The position numbers were made by a program, and so were the translations under genes. This document shows positions 25,477 through 36,380 of a DNA stretch of 64,000 bases, in pieces. This stretch comes from Ruminococcus sp. (GTDB lineage: Bacteria > Bacillota > Clostridia > Oscillospirales > Ruminococcaceae): the NCBI GenBank assembly GCA_031262495.1, contig JAISHV010000102.1, forward strand, positions 1 to 64,000, given 5' to 3'. Each line of letters begins with the position of its first letter. Position 1 is the first letter of the stretch. The notes under the pieces are model-generated. The model was given only the letters and a program-made list of their open reading frames with translations, was not told the origin of the DNA and ran no database searches.

Positions 25477-27138
25477 TTAAGAGTTGTCTTTTGCTCTGAT
25501 TTCCACTCGTCTGATTTTGCCGCTGATAGTTTTGGGGAGTTCATCGACAAATTCGATGATACGCGGGTATTTATAGGGGGCGGTGTTTGTTTTAACGTAA
25601 GTTTGAAGTTCCTTAATGAGAGCGTCGTCGCTTTTGCCTTTATATTCTTTAGTTAAAACAACAGTAGCTTTAACTACCTGTCCTCTGACGGGGTGTTTTA
25701 CGCCTGTGACAGCCACTTCAAATACCGCCGGGTGTTCCATCATAACGCTTTCTATTTCAAAAGGACCTATACGATAGCCGGAGGATTTAATTACATCGTC
25801 GGTTCTGCCCACATACCAATAGTATCCGTCTTCATCTTTATAAGCCGTATCGCCTGTATGGTAAAGCCCGTCGCGTTTGGTTTCGGCGGTCGCTTCGGGG
25901 TTGCCGTAATATTGTTCAAATAAACCGTAGTTCGGGGTGTCTTTTTTGATACGTATAACGATTTCGCCTGTTTCGCCTGTGGGGATTACGTCTCCGTCTT
26001 CATTCACGATGTCAACATCATAAAGCGGAATGGGTTTCCCCATTGAGCCGATTCGCGGCTGGGTGCCGCGCAGATTACCGATTGAGAGGACTGTTTCTGT
26101 CTGCCCGAAACCTTCCATCAGCGTTATACCCGTCAGTTCTTTAAATGCATTGAATACTTCGGGGTTCAAAGCTTCGCCTGCCGTTGTGGCGTAAACAAGA
26201 CTTGAGAGGTCGTATTTTTCAAGCCCGCCGTCTTTGGTGAAAAAACGAAACATTGTCGGCGGACAGCAAAGCGATGTAATTTTATATTTTTCAATACGTG
26301 AAAGGACTTTGTCGGCATCGAATCTGTCAAAGTCATAGGCGAAAACAGTAGCACCCATGAGCATTTCGCCGTAGATTTTGCCCCAGAAGAATTTACCCCA
26401 GCCGCTTTCGGAAATAGTAAGATGAAGCGACTCGTCTGTTACACAATGCCAGTGTTTAGCGGTAATCAGATGAGCTAACGCATAGCTGTGGTCGTGGACA
26501 ACCATTTTCGGGTAACCTGTTGTACCTGATGAGAAGAATGCCAGCAAGGGGTCTGTGAGTTTGTTCTCTATACGCTCAAAGACAGTAGATTCTTTTTGAT
26601 ATTCGGTATCAAAATCCACCCAATCGTCAACACTGCCTTTAACGCTGAATTTTTCGGCGATACCGCCGTATTCCGCGAAAGACTCGGTAATGTGCTTCGG
26701 TACATCATTATCGGTAGTCGCAACGACAAATTTCACGTTGCCCGCTTTAAAGCGATAAGCATAATCTTTCGCCATAAGCTGATTTGTTGCGGGAATGAGT
26801 ACCGCACCCACTTTCTCAAGAGCTAAAATCGTCAGCCAAATCTGATAATGCCGCTTTAGTACACAAAGCACCATATCGCCTTTTTTTACGCCCTTGCGGA
26901 CTAAGAGATTAGCTACCTGATTGGATTTTTCAGACAATTCTTTATATGTGAATGTGCGTTCTTCGTCTTCATTACACCAAAGCAAAGCTTTTTTATCGGG
27001 GGCGAATTCGGCGATTTTATCAATTACGTCATATGCATAGTTGAAATTGTCGGGTGCATTTATATCAAAGACATTGAGTAAACCATTTTCGTCGTATTTT
27101 TCGATGACAAATTGTTCATTAAAATTTTTCAGTTTCAT
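25477..27138 (-). CDS. AMP-forming acyl-CoA synthetase (acetyl-CoA synthetase-like)
   Basis: A 553-residue ANL-superfamily ligase that activates a carboxylic acid as acyl-AMP then acyl-CoA. Motifs: A3 'FFSSGTTGYPKMVVHDHS', A5 'LMEGFGQTET', A7 'LYHTGDTAYKDEDGYYWYVGRTDDVIKSSG', and A10 'PKTISGKIRRVEIR' with the catalytic Lys. It resembles medium-chain/acetoacetate-type synthetases of Clostridia; the substrate cannot be read from sequence. It is the last gene of a HAD / XRE-cupin / ligase unit bracketed by direct repeats C. The cupin regulator beside it may sense a related metabolite (inference). Confidence 0.92.
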   Translation of the reverse strand: MKLKNFNEQFVIEKYDENGLLNVFDINAPDNFNYAYDVIDKIAEFAPDKKALLWCNEDEERTFTYKELSEKSNQVANLLVRKGVKKGDMVLCVLKRHYQIWLTILALEKVGAVLIPATNQLMAKDYAYRFKAGNVKFVVATTDNDVPKHITESFAEYGGIAEKFSVKGSVDDWVDFDTEYQKESTVFERIENKLTDPLLAFFSSGTTGYPKMVVHDHSYALAHLITAKHWHCVTDESLHLTISESGWGKFFWGKIYGEMLMGATVFAYDFDRFDADKVLSRIEKYKITSLCCPPTMFRFFTKDGGLEKYDLSSLVYATTAGEALNPEVFNAFKELTGITLMEGFGQTETVLSIGNLRGTQPRIGSMGKPIPLYDVDIVNEDGDVIPTGETGEIVIRIKKDTPNYGLFEQYYGNPEATAETKRDGLYHTGDTAYKDEDGYYWYVGRTDDVIKSSGYRIGPFEIESVMMEHPAVFEVAVTGVKHPVRGQVVKATVVLTKEYKGKSDDALIKELQTYVKTNTAPYKYPRIIEFVDELPKTISGKIRRVEIRAKDNS

Positions 27139-27215
27139 TTTTTAGCTCCATTACGCCGCCTACTACGGTAAAATTAGTTATGAAAAAAATCTTTTGTAAT
27201 TTCAAATTCAGAAAA

Positions 27216-27779
27216 TTATTTTATCAGAATAGCCAAAAATTCGCAGCCGCCCTCGGTGCTTGCTATCATTCCGTGAGGTGCAGATGAATCGTATATAATC
27301 GCATCACCGGCGGTTAAATTCTTAATTTTACCGTCAATCGACATCTTCATACCGCCTGATAAAACGTAGTCAAACTCCTGTCCGTCATGTGATGATAAGC
27401 TCACAGGCTTATCCTGTTCAGCCTCGTTGTAGGGTGCTTTAACCAGAAACGGTTCAATCTTCTTGTTTTTGAAAAGATACGACAAATGCTGATATTCAAA
27501 AGATTCGCGGCGTTTTACGGGGAGTCCCTCGCCTTTTCTGATTACGCTGTAGCGTTTGAGTTTCGGGTTTTCGCCTGTTAAAAGTTCTACGATATCTACT
27601 TTAAAGATTTCCGCACATCTGTAGACAAATGTAACAGAACAATCGTATTCGCCGTTTTCAGCCGATAAAAACTGCTCGGGGGTAGTGCCCGTCGCTTTTG
27701 CCGCTTCTTCAACCGACAGCCCGCATATCTCGCGCATATCGCGAATTCGCTGTCCGACTTCCTTAATATTATTTTTCAT
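27216..27779 (-). CDS. XRE-family transcriptional regulator with C-terminal cupin domain
   Basis: 187 residues. The N-terminal helix-turn-helix (~1-65) includes 'IRDMREICGLSVEEAAKATG' and 'EQFLSAENGEYDCSV'. The C-terminal cupin (~110-187) has 'HDGQEFDYVLSGGMKMSIDG' and 'GDAIIYDSSAPHGMIA'. This class (PuuR/SinR-like HTH-cupin) usually represses or activates an adjacent catabolic operon in response to a small ligand. It overlaps the HAD gene by 4 bp (ATGA) and precedes the acyl-CoA ligase by 77 bp, the likely target. Confidence 0.92.
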   Translation of the reverse strand: MKNNIKEVGQRIRDMREICGLSVEEAAKATGTTPEQFLSAENGEYDCSVTFVYRCAEIFKVDIVELLTGENPKLKRYSVIRKGEGLPVKRRESFEYQHLSYLFKNKKIEPFLVKAPYNEAEQDKPVSLSSHDGQEFDYVLSGGMKMSIDGKIKNLTAGDAIIYDSSAPHGMIASTEGGCEFLAILIK

Positions 27780-28444
27780 TGATTTTCCCCCTTAATGCAA
27801 TTTAGGATTTCTTCGGGATTTTTTATGATAAAATCCGCACCGGCATTCTTAAGTTCATCATATGTCCTGAATCCCCACAGACAGCCGATTGATTTTACAC
27901 CGGCGTTTTTTGCGGTTTCTATGTCTGTGTAACTGTCACCTGCGTATAGAGTTTCAGTTTTTGTCACGCCGAAATGTTCCATAATTTTCAATACTTCTGT
28001 CGGATCGGGCTTTTGTTTTATTCTGTCAGAATTACCTATGACATATTCAAAAATCCCGGGAAAGAGTTTTGCTGTGACGAGTTTTGCGGCTTCTTCGTTT
28101 TTGTTTGTGACTACCGCAAGGCGTATACCTTGTTCTTTGAGCGTTTTCAGTGTATCAGTCATTCCGTCATACGGCACAGTGTGTACACAGTAATTCACAT
28201 CATAGTAGTTTTTAAATGTAATAAGACAACTGTCAACAAATTCTCTGTCCGTCTTTTTCTCATCAGGCAATGAACGCACCATCAATTCCCTTATACCGTC
28301 ACCGACAAAATATTTATATTCATCAGGAGTGTGTAGCGGAAATCCTTGACCGGTGAGTACGTAGTTTACAGCATCTGTAATATCACCGATTGTATCGGCA
28401 AGGGTTCCGTCTAAATCAAAGATAACTGATTTAATGTTCGGCAT
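27776..28444 (-). CDS. HAD-family hydrolase, phosphoglycolate phosphatase-like
   Basis: 222 residues. HAD motif I 'IFDLDGTLADT' carries the nucleophile Asp, motif II is 'LAVVTNKNE', motif III is the Lys in 'KQKPDPTEV', and motif IV is 'YAGDSYTDIETAKNAG'. The helical cap resembles Gph/PpaX types. The start at 28444 is preferred over the ORF-track 28495 because the latter lies upstream of the promoter at 28464-28492 and the HAD motif begins right after 28444; AAAGGAAAG is about 11 nt upstream. The substrate is unknown. Confidence 0.9.
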   Translation of the reverse strand: MPNIKSVIFDLDGTLADTIGDITDAVNYVLTGQGFPLHTPDEYKYFVGDGIRELMVRSLPDEKKTDREFVDSCLITFKNYYDVNYCVHTVPYDGMTDTLKTLKEQGIRLAVVTNKNEEAAKLVTAKLFPGIFEYVIGNSDRIKQKPDPTEVLKIMEHFGVTKTETLYAGDSYTDIETAKNAGVKSIGCLWGFRTYDELKNAGADFIIKNPEEILNCIKGENQ

Positions 28445-28463
28445 AATTTCTCTTTCCTTTATC

Positions 28464-28492
28464 ATTTTACAATAAAATTTTCTGTGTTTCAA
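28464..28492 (-). promoter_or_regulatory. Promoter of the HAD/XRE-cupin/ligase operon
   Basis: On the minus strand: TTGAAA, 17 bp, TAAAAT. The -10 is about 20 bp upstream of the chosen HAD start codon. Confidence 0.65.
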
Positions 28493-28561
28493 CAAGTATA
28501 ACTTTTTTTTATAAAGTTTTTCGTTTAGGTTATGGATATTTAAATATCAAACTATTAATTT

Positions 28562-28843
28562 TAAAATCTAAAAATTTACTTTTGTGAATGTTCGTTTGAG
28601 ATGTCCCGCAGCGTTGCTGCATATGAATGTCCGTTTGAATGTCTGTGAATGTCCGTTTGAATGTCTGTGAATGTCCGTTTGAATGTCTGTGAATGTTCGT
28701 TTGAATGTCATATGAATGTCTGTGAATGTCCGTTTGAATGTCTTGCAGGGGATGAGGGGAGAGGGGGCGGCTATTCGAGGTGGCAGGCGTGACGCCGCCC
28801 CCTCTCCCCTACACCCCCTGCACCCCCTACCCCTCTCCCCCTG
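28562..28843. repeat. Long direct repeat C, copy 2, with longer tandem array
   Basis: TTAAAATCTAAAAATTTACTTTTGTGAA, then a regular 22-nt unit GAATGTCCGTTTGAATGTCTGT repeated at least three times exactly, then the same GGGGAGAGGGGGCGG...CCGCCCCCTCTCCCC hairpin as copy 1. It also contains GCAGCGTTGCTGC, an insert absent from copy 1. It occupies most of the ~500-bp gap upstream of the HAD gene. Confidence 0.9.
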
Positions 28844-28862
28844 TGGCAGCAAATACGTCTTC

Positions 28863-28905
28863 TATAGGGGCGGTATGTCTCGCAGCGTTGCTGCATCCGC
28901 CCGCA
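28863..28905. repeat. Family A palindrome carrying a GCAGCGTTGCTGC hairpin
   Basis: TATAGGGGCGGTATGTCTCGCAGCGTTGCTGCATCCGCCCGCATTA. The same CGCAGCGTTGCTGCAT insert occurs at 28607-28622 inside repeat C. Confidence 0.75.
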
Positions 28906-28940
28906 TTACTCAAAATATTAAGTTTATATTTTACAAGGTT

Positions 28941-29507
28941 CTATGTCATTAGTCCCTCAATAAAAATCTTCAACCCGATTATAATAAGTATAATCCCGCC
29001 GGCGATTTCGGCTTTTGAGCCTAAAAACTTCCCTGCCCATTTGCCGATTAAAATGCCCGCGATACAAATTATACCTGTAATTACAGCATTGAGCAAAGCG
29101 AATGTGACAATATTTACCGACAGAAGCGAAATACTCACTCCGATTGCCAATGCATCAATACTTGTCGCAAAGCCTTGTACCATCAATACGCCGAATGAAA
29201 TCTTTGTATTCGGCGGTTCGTCTTCTTTTTTGGCATTTTTTAAACTGTCGAAAATCATCTTCCCGCCGAGTAAAACAAGTAAAATCAGTGCGATAAGGTT
29301 AGCATAAGTCCCGGCAACACCCGTAAAAAACGAACCGAAAAAGAAACCGATTGTCACCATTGCCCCTTGAAATAACCCGAAAGTCAGCGGTGCGAAATAC
29401 ACCGATTTTGTCCGTATGAGCTGTGCCGTGATACCATATGCTACTGCGACAGCGAAAGCGTCCATTGAGTCGCCGAAACACAGCAGGAGTTGGTCGGTTA
29501 TATTCAT
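28941..29507 (-). CDS. mntP: Manganese efflux pump MntP
   Basis: A 188-residue protein with six membrane segments arranged as an inverted repeat. Conserved Asp motifs are in each half: 'DSMDAFAVAVAYG' near residue 13 and 'SIDALAIGVS' near residue 115. MntP exports Mn(II). Start ATG 29507 is 5 bp after tgt, so it is transcribed as the last gene of the queA-GT-tgt unit. No yybP-type riboswitch is visible, consistent with its internal operon position. Confidence 0.93.
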   Translation of the reverse strand: MNITDQLLLCFGDSMDAFAVAVAYGITAQLIRTKSVYFAPLTFGLFQGAMVTIGFFFGSFFTGVAGTYANLIALILLVLLGGKMIFDSLKNAKKEDEPPNTKISFGVLMVQGFATSIDALAIGVSISLLSVNIVTFALLNAVITGIICIAGILIGKWAGKFLGSKAEIAGGIILIIIGLKIFIEGLMT

Positions 29508-29511
29508 AAAT

Positions 29512-32030
<2,519 letters not shown>

Positions 32031-32069
32031 TTTTAAGCACCATTTTCTCTCAAATCTCAAGTGTAATTG

Positions 32070-33104
32070 CTATAAAATCAGCATTGCATCGCCGAAGCTG
32101 AAAAATCTGTAGTTATTTTTTACGGCGTGTTTATACGCGTTCATTGTGTTATTATATCCCAAAAATGCCGAAACAAGCATAATCAAAGTGCTCTCAGGCA
32201 AGTGGAAATTCGTTATAAGTCCGTCGATACATTTAAATGTATATCCCGGGGTAATAAAAATATCCGTGTCACCTGACATTCGTGTGAAACTTTCACCGTC
32301 AAAAGCCGATTCAAGGGTTCTGGTTGCAGTTGTGCCGACTGAAATTACGCGCCTGCCATCAGCTTTAGCTTTCAGTATTTTTTCGGCGGTTTCGGGCGGG
32401 ATTTCAAAATATTCGGAATGCATTTTATGATTTTCTATGGTTTCTTCTTTGACAGGGCGAAATGTGCCCAAACCGATGTGTAGAGTCACAAACGCCGTGT
32501 CAATACCCATTTCATTAAGTTCACGGAGCTGATCGGGCGTAAAATGAAGCCCGGCGGTCGGTGCGGCGGCAGAACCCGGCATTTCAGAATAAACAGTCTG
32601 ATAACGCTCATTATTTAGAAGTTTCTCATGAATATATGGCGGCAGCGGCATTTGCCCGATTTTTTCAAGTAAATTCAAAAATATGCCGTCAAATTCAAAG
32701 TGTACAACACGGTTGCCGTCGGGGAGTGTCTTTACAATCCCACCTGAAAATAAACCATTCCCGAAAATGAATTTTGCGCCTGTCTTAGCGCGCTTTCCGG
32801 GGCGGACAATGGTTTCCCACTCGTTGTTTGACAGTTGCCGCAGTAACAGAAATTCAACAACAGCGGGTTCGTTCGCGGTGAACGTATTTTGTTTTACACC
32901 GAAAATCCGCGCGGGGATTACCCTTGAGTTGTTCAAAATGAGTAAATCTCCCGCTTTGAGGTGATTTTTTAGGTTAAAAAAATAATCATCAAAAATCGTT
33001 CCGTCTTTTTTACACGTGAGCATACGGGAGGCATTTCGCGGCTCAATAGGCGTTTGGGCAATGAGTTCCTCGGGGAGTTCATAAAAGAAATCCGATTTTA
33101 ACAT
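32070..33104 (-). CDS. queA: S-adenosylmethionine:tRNA ribosyltransferase-isomerase
   Basis: Transfers ribosyl from SAM to preQ1-tRNA, giving epoxyqueuosine. It is 344 residues with the family motifs 'FFYELPEELIAQTPIEPRNASRML', 'NNSRVIPARIFG', 'PTAGLHFTPDQL', 'HIGLGTFRPV' and 'TNFHLPESTLIMLVSAFLG'. It heads the queA-GT4-tgt-mntP unit and is divergent from asd. Its -35 may overlap that of the asd promoter (TTGTCA on the minus strand at about 33156-33161); this is tentative. Confidence 0.96.
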   Translation of the reverse strand: MLKSDFFYELPEELIAQTPIEPRNASRMLTCKKDGTIFDDYFFNLKNHLKAGDLLILNNSRVIPARIFGVKQNTFTANEPAVVEFLLLRQLSNNEWETIVRPGKRAKTGAKFIFGNGLFSGGIVKTLPDGNRVVHFEFDGIFLNLLEKIGQMPLPPYIHEKLLNNERYQTVYSEMPGSAAAPTAGLHFTPDQLRELNEMGIDTAFVTLHIGLGTFRPVKEETIENHKMHSEYFEIPPETAEKILKAKADGRRVISVGTTATRTLESAFDGESFTRMSGDTDIFITPGYTFKCIDGLITNFHLPESTLIMLVSAFLGYNNTMNAYKHAVKNNYRFFSFGDAMLIL

Positions 33105-33154
33105 TTAAATTTTAAATTTCCCGTTAACTTTGCTTAATATTTTTAATATTTTAA

Positions 33155-33183
33155 TTGACAAATCGCAAAAATTATGATATAAT
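33155..33183 (+). promoter_or_regulatory. Consensus promoter of asd-dapA-dapB
   Basis: TTGACA (33155-33160), 17 bp, TATAAT (33178-33183) with a TGA extension. The leader to the asd ATG is about 170 nt and holds a hairpin at 33299-33329 (GAGCAT...AGCGGCGACGCTGCT...ATGCTC). Confidence 0.88.
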
Positions 33184-33298
33184 GAAAGGAAAGACTATCA
33201 TAATCAGCTTAAACACAACAATATAATTATACAACAAACCCCATAAAAAAGCAATAGTTTTTACTAAAATTTAAATTTCAAGGTAGTTTAACTTGAAA

Positions 33299-33329
33299 GA
33301 GCATAGCGGCGACGCTGCTTTTTATGCTC
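33299..33329 (+). other. Leader hairpin upstream of asd
   Basis: GAGCAT/ATGCTC outer arms and AGCGGC/GCTGCT inner arms (one G-U pair) form a stem-loop ending 30 nt before the asd start. It resembles the GCAGCGTCGCTGC hairpin at 51838. It is not a lysine riboswitch by eye: the leader lacks the L-box length and core. Confidence 0.5.
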
Positions 33330-33358
33330 ATCTTACATCTATCACAATGGAGCTTCCC

Positions 33359-34453
33359 ATGAAAAATTTTGAAAAAAAATACAAAGTAGGCATTATCGGA
33401 GCAACGGGAATGGTCGGACAGCGGCTTATTACGCTTTTACATAGTCACCCGTGGTTTGAGATTTCCTTGCTTGCAGCTTCGGCGAATTCAGCCGGGCGGT
33501 CGTATAAAGAGGCGGCGGGAAAACGCTGGGTTATGGAAATGCCTTGCCCGGAAGATGTTTTAGAAATGACGGTTTATGATGCAACAGCCGATATGAAATT
33601 TATAGCCGATTCGGTTGATTTTGTTTTTTGTGCCGTAAATATGAAAAAAGATGAAATCAAAGCCCTTGAGGAAGCTTACGCGAAACTTGAGTGCCCTGTA
33701 ATTTCAAATAATTCAGCGCACCGTGCTACGCCCGACGTGCCTATGATTATCCCCGAAATAAACCCTGAACACGCCGAAATTATTCCGTTTCAGCGAAAAC
33801 GGCTGGGCACTGAACGCGGTTTTATTGCTGTAAAATCAAATTGTTCACTTCAAAGTTATGTACCGGCTTTTGCGCCGCTCAAATCCGAATTCGGTATTAA
33901 AAAGGCTCTGGTGTGTACATATCAGGCGGTTTCGGGCGCGGGTAAAACCTTTGAAACGATGCCCGAGATAATCGACAATGTTATCCCCTTTATCGGCGGT
34001 GAGGAAGAAAAATCCGAAATTGAGCCTCTGAAAATCTGGGGTAAAATCGAAGACGGGAAAATTATCCCCGCAGACAGCCCCTCCATCACGGCGCAATGCC
34101 TGCGCGTGCCTGTTTTGGATGGACATATGGCGGCGGTGTTTGTGAGTTTTGATAAGAAACCTACGAAAGAACAAATGATTGACGCGTGGAAAAATTTCAG
34201 CGGAAAACCGCAGGAATTAGACCTTCCGAGTGCGCCGAAACAATTCTTATACTATTTTGAAGAAGACAACCGCCCTCAGCCTAAACTTGACCGCAATTTA
34301 GAAAACGGCATGGCGGTTTCGATAGGGCGTTTGCGCGAAGACACACAATATGATTATAAATTCATATGCCTGTCGCATAATACCCTGAGAGGTGCCGCCG
34401 GCGGAGCGGTTTTGATGGCGGAATTACTTGCGGACGGCGGGTATTTTAACTAA
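33359..34453 (+). CDS. asd: Aspartate-semialdehyde dehydrogenase
   Basis: Reduces aspartyl phosphate to aspartate semialdehyde, the branch point to lysine/diaminopimelate, methionine and threonine. It is 364 residues with N-terminal NADP fold 'VGIIGATGMVGQRL', catalytic Cys in 'AVKSNCSLQSYVPA', and 'YQAVSGAGK'. This is the archaeal/fungal-type Asd. The ORF track opens at TTG 33293; ATG 33359 is preferred because TGGAG sits 7 nt upstream and the family N-terminus follows. It is first in asd-dapA-dapB. Confidence 0.94.
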   Translation: MKNFEKKYKVGIIGATGMVGQRLITLLHSHPWFEISLLAASANSAGRSYKEAAGKRWVMEMPCPEDVLEMTVYDATADMKFIADSVDFVFCAVNMKKDEIKALEEAYAKLECPVISNNSAHRATPDVPMIIPEINPEHAEIIPFQRKRLGTERGFIAVKSNCSLQSYVPAFAPLKSEFGIKKALVCTYQAVSGAGKTFETMPEIIDNVIPFIGGEEEKSEIEPLKIWGKIEDGKIIPADSPSITAQCLRVPVLDGHMAAVFVSFDKKPTKEQMIDAWKNFSGKPQELDLPSAPKQFLYYFEEDNRPQPKLDRNLENGMAVSIGRLREDTQYDYKFICLSHNTLRGAAGGAVLMAELLADGGYFN

Positions 34454-34502
34454 CATACATTCACAAATATTATGATAAAAATTATTACAATGAGGTAATC
34501 TC

Positions 34503-35402
34503 ATGCTCTCTACTATTTTCACCGGTGCGGCAACAGCACTGATAACTCCTATGAACCCCGACAGATCAATAAACTGGGCAGGGTTCGCCGAAAATATCGA
34601 ATTCCAAATCCAAAGCGGCATAGACGCGCTTGTGGTTTGCGGAACTACGGGCGAATCGTCAACAATGTCTGACGATGAACATTTAGAATGTATTCGCTTT
34701 TGTGTTGAAAAAACGAATAAGCGTGTGCCTGTTATAGCCGGAACGGGCAGCAATGATACCGACTACTCTGTTATGCTCTCTGTTGGGGCCCAAAAAGCCG
34801 GTGCGGATGCACTGCTGCTTGTTACACCTTATTATAATAAAACCTCACAACGGGGCTTAATACATCATTTTGAAAAAACAGCCGATAATGTAAATATCCC
34901 CTGTATTCTCTATAATGTCCCCGGGCGTACGGGCGTTAAAATTGAACCGTCAACTTATAAAGCCTTAAGCGAACATAAAAATATTGCCGCAATTAAAGAA
35001 GCAAGCGGCGATCTTTCGATTGCAGCTAAGGCGGCGTGTCTGTGTCAGGGGAAACTTGATATATACAGCGGAAATGACGATCAGATTTTACCTATAATGT
35101 CACTGGGCGGCAAGGGTGTTATAAGCGTAATGTCAAATATCATCCCGCGTGAGACGCATGATATAGCAAAAGCCTGTCTTGACGGTGATTATGTTACGGC
35201 GCGGAAATTGATGTTTAAGGTGCTTGACTTTGCCAATATACTGTTTGCCGATGTAAATCCGATTCCTGTTAAAGATGCTATGAATATGCTTAATTTACCC
35301 GGGATGAATGCCGGTGAAATGCGTCTGCCGCTTGTTTCAACCGATGAGGCAATCAAAGCTAAAATCAGAGCATCGCTTGTTCAAGTCGGGTTATTGAAAT
35401 AA
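34503..35402 (+). CDS. dapA: 4-hydroxy-tetrahydrodipicolinate synthase
   Basis: Condenses pyruvate with aspartate semialdehyde. The 299-residue TIM barrel has 'CGTTGESSTMSDDEH', 'VTPYYNKTSQRGLIHHF', 'LYNVPGRTGV' (Tyr and Arg) and the Schiff-base Lys in 'IAAIKEASGD'. GAGG precedes the ATG by 7 nt. In this spore former its product also feeds dipicolinate synthesis. Confidence 0.96.
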   Translation: MLSTIFTGAATALITPMNPDRSINWAGFAENIEFQIQSGIDALVVCGTTGESSTMSDDEHLECIRFCVEKTNKRVPVIAGTGSNDTDYSVMLSVGAQKAGADALLLVTPYYNKTSQRGLIHHFEKTADNVNIPCILYNVPGRTGVKIEPSTYKALSEHKNIAAIKEASGDLSIAAKAACLCQGKLDIYSGNDDQILPIMSLGGKGVISVMSNIIPRETHDIAKACLDGDYVTARKLMFKVLDFANILFADVNPIPVKDAMNMLNLPGMNAGEMRLPLVSTDEAIKAKIRASLVQVGLLK

Positions 35403-35463
35403 ACGGAGTACAGCTCTTTAGTAGTTTTATGTGCCGCCGTTCGCGGCTGAATGGATGTTTAAC

Positions 35464-36225
35464 ATGATAAAAGCGGTAATAAGCGGTGCGACCGGGAAAA
35501 TGGGCAGAAAAGTACACAGCGTAATCTCAACCCGCCGCGACATAATGACAATAGCCGGGATTGACGCTTTAACACAAAAAAGCTACGATACGTTCCCGAT
35601 AGTAAAAGAACCCGGTTTGCTTACAGAAAAACCGGATGTAATTATAGATTTTTCACATCCGCTGATGCTTGATTCGATTTTGGGGTATTGTCTTACAACA
35701 AATACGCCGCTCGTTGCCGCGACAACGGGTTATACCTCTGAACAGACAGCGAAAATTAAAAAAGCGGCTGAAATAATCCCGCTGTTTTTCAGTTTTAATA
35801 TGTCGCTCGGGATTAATTTGCTTGTGAATTTATCCCAAAAAGCAGCTGAAGTCCTCGGGATGGATTTTGATATAGAGATTATTGAAAAACACCATAACCT
35901 GAAGATTGATTCCCCCAGCGGAACGGCGATAATGCTCGCCGATACATTAAACGAAGCTCGCGGCGGTAATATGCAGAATGTCTACGACCGCTACGCCAAA
36001 CGCAAAAAACGCGCTGACAATGAAATCGGTATCTCGGCTGTGAGAGGCGGAACTATAGTCGGCGAACATGAAGTTATGTTTTGCGGCAGAGATGAAATAA
36101 TTACGCTGTCGCACGGAGCGTATTCAAAAGAAGTATTCGCAGTAGGTGCTGTAAATGCCGCAATATTTATCGCCGATAAACCGGCAGGGCTTTATGATAT
36201 GACAAAGCTAATAGAGGCGAGATGA
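35464..36225 (+). CDS. dapB: 4-hydroxy-tetrahydrodipicolinate reductase
   Basis: NAD(P)H-dependent reductase of the diaminopimelate pathway. About 253 residues, with 'AVISGATGKMGRKV', 'IDFSHP', 'ATTGYT', 'NMSLGINLLVNL', catalytic 'EKHHNLKIDSPSGTA' and 'RGGTIVGEHEVMFCG'. The ORF track begins at GTG 35431; ATG 35464 starts the family N-terminus 'MIKAVISG', although the ribosome site is weak for both. It ends the operon before a strong terminator. Confidence 0.95.
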   Translation: MIKAVISGATGKMGRKVHSVISTRRDIMTIAGIDALTQKSYDTFPIVKEPGLLTEKPDVIIDFSHPLMLDSILGYCLTTNTPLVAATTGYTSEQTAKIKKAAEIIPLFFSFNMSLGINLLVNLSQKAAEVLGMDFDIEIIEKHHNLKIDSPSGTAIMLADTLNEARGGNMQNVYDRYAKRKKRADNEIGISAVRGGTIVGEHEVMFCGRDEIITLSHGAYSKEVFAVGAVNAAIFIADKPAGLYDMTKLIEAR

Positions 36226-36234
36226 ATCAAATAC

Positions 36235-36275
36235 CCCCGCATTTTCTCAATGAATGAGCAAATGCGGGGTTTTAA
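36235..36275 (+). terminator. Intrinsic terminator of asd-dapA-dapB
   Basis: CCCCGCATTT and AAATGCGGGG form the stem, with inner CTCA/TGAG pairing, followed by TTTTAAATTTTTT. Confidence 0.9.
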
Positions 36276-36337
36276 ATTTTTTGCATATAAATTTTATGAT
36301 ATCGTCGTTTGCGGGGCGATTGCCATAGCCCCCTACT

Positions 36338-36366
36338 GTAGGGGCGGATGGCAATCCGCCCGCCCA
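36338..36366. repeat. Family A palindrome
   Basis: TGTAGGGGCGGATGGCAATCCGCCCGCCC. It lies between the dap terminator and the DUF368 stop codon. Confidence 0.85.
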
Positions 36367-36380
36367 CCCTTTTTATTAAA

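Noticed and set aside
28562-28843. Tandem array considered as a CRISPR
   Set aside because: Units are contiguous with no unique spacers and no cas genes are present; it is a simple tandem repeat.
28568-28852. 94-aa minus-strand ORF and 78-aa/175-aa plus-strand ORFs over repeat C
   Set aside because: Their sequence is purely translated repeat (e.g. FKRTFTDI), with the same ORFs reappearing at copy 1; no coding signal.
33184-33358. Lysine riboswitch upstream of asd
   Set aside because: The leader lacks the multi-helix L-box core and is mostly AT-rich with one small hairpin.
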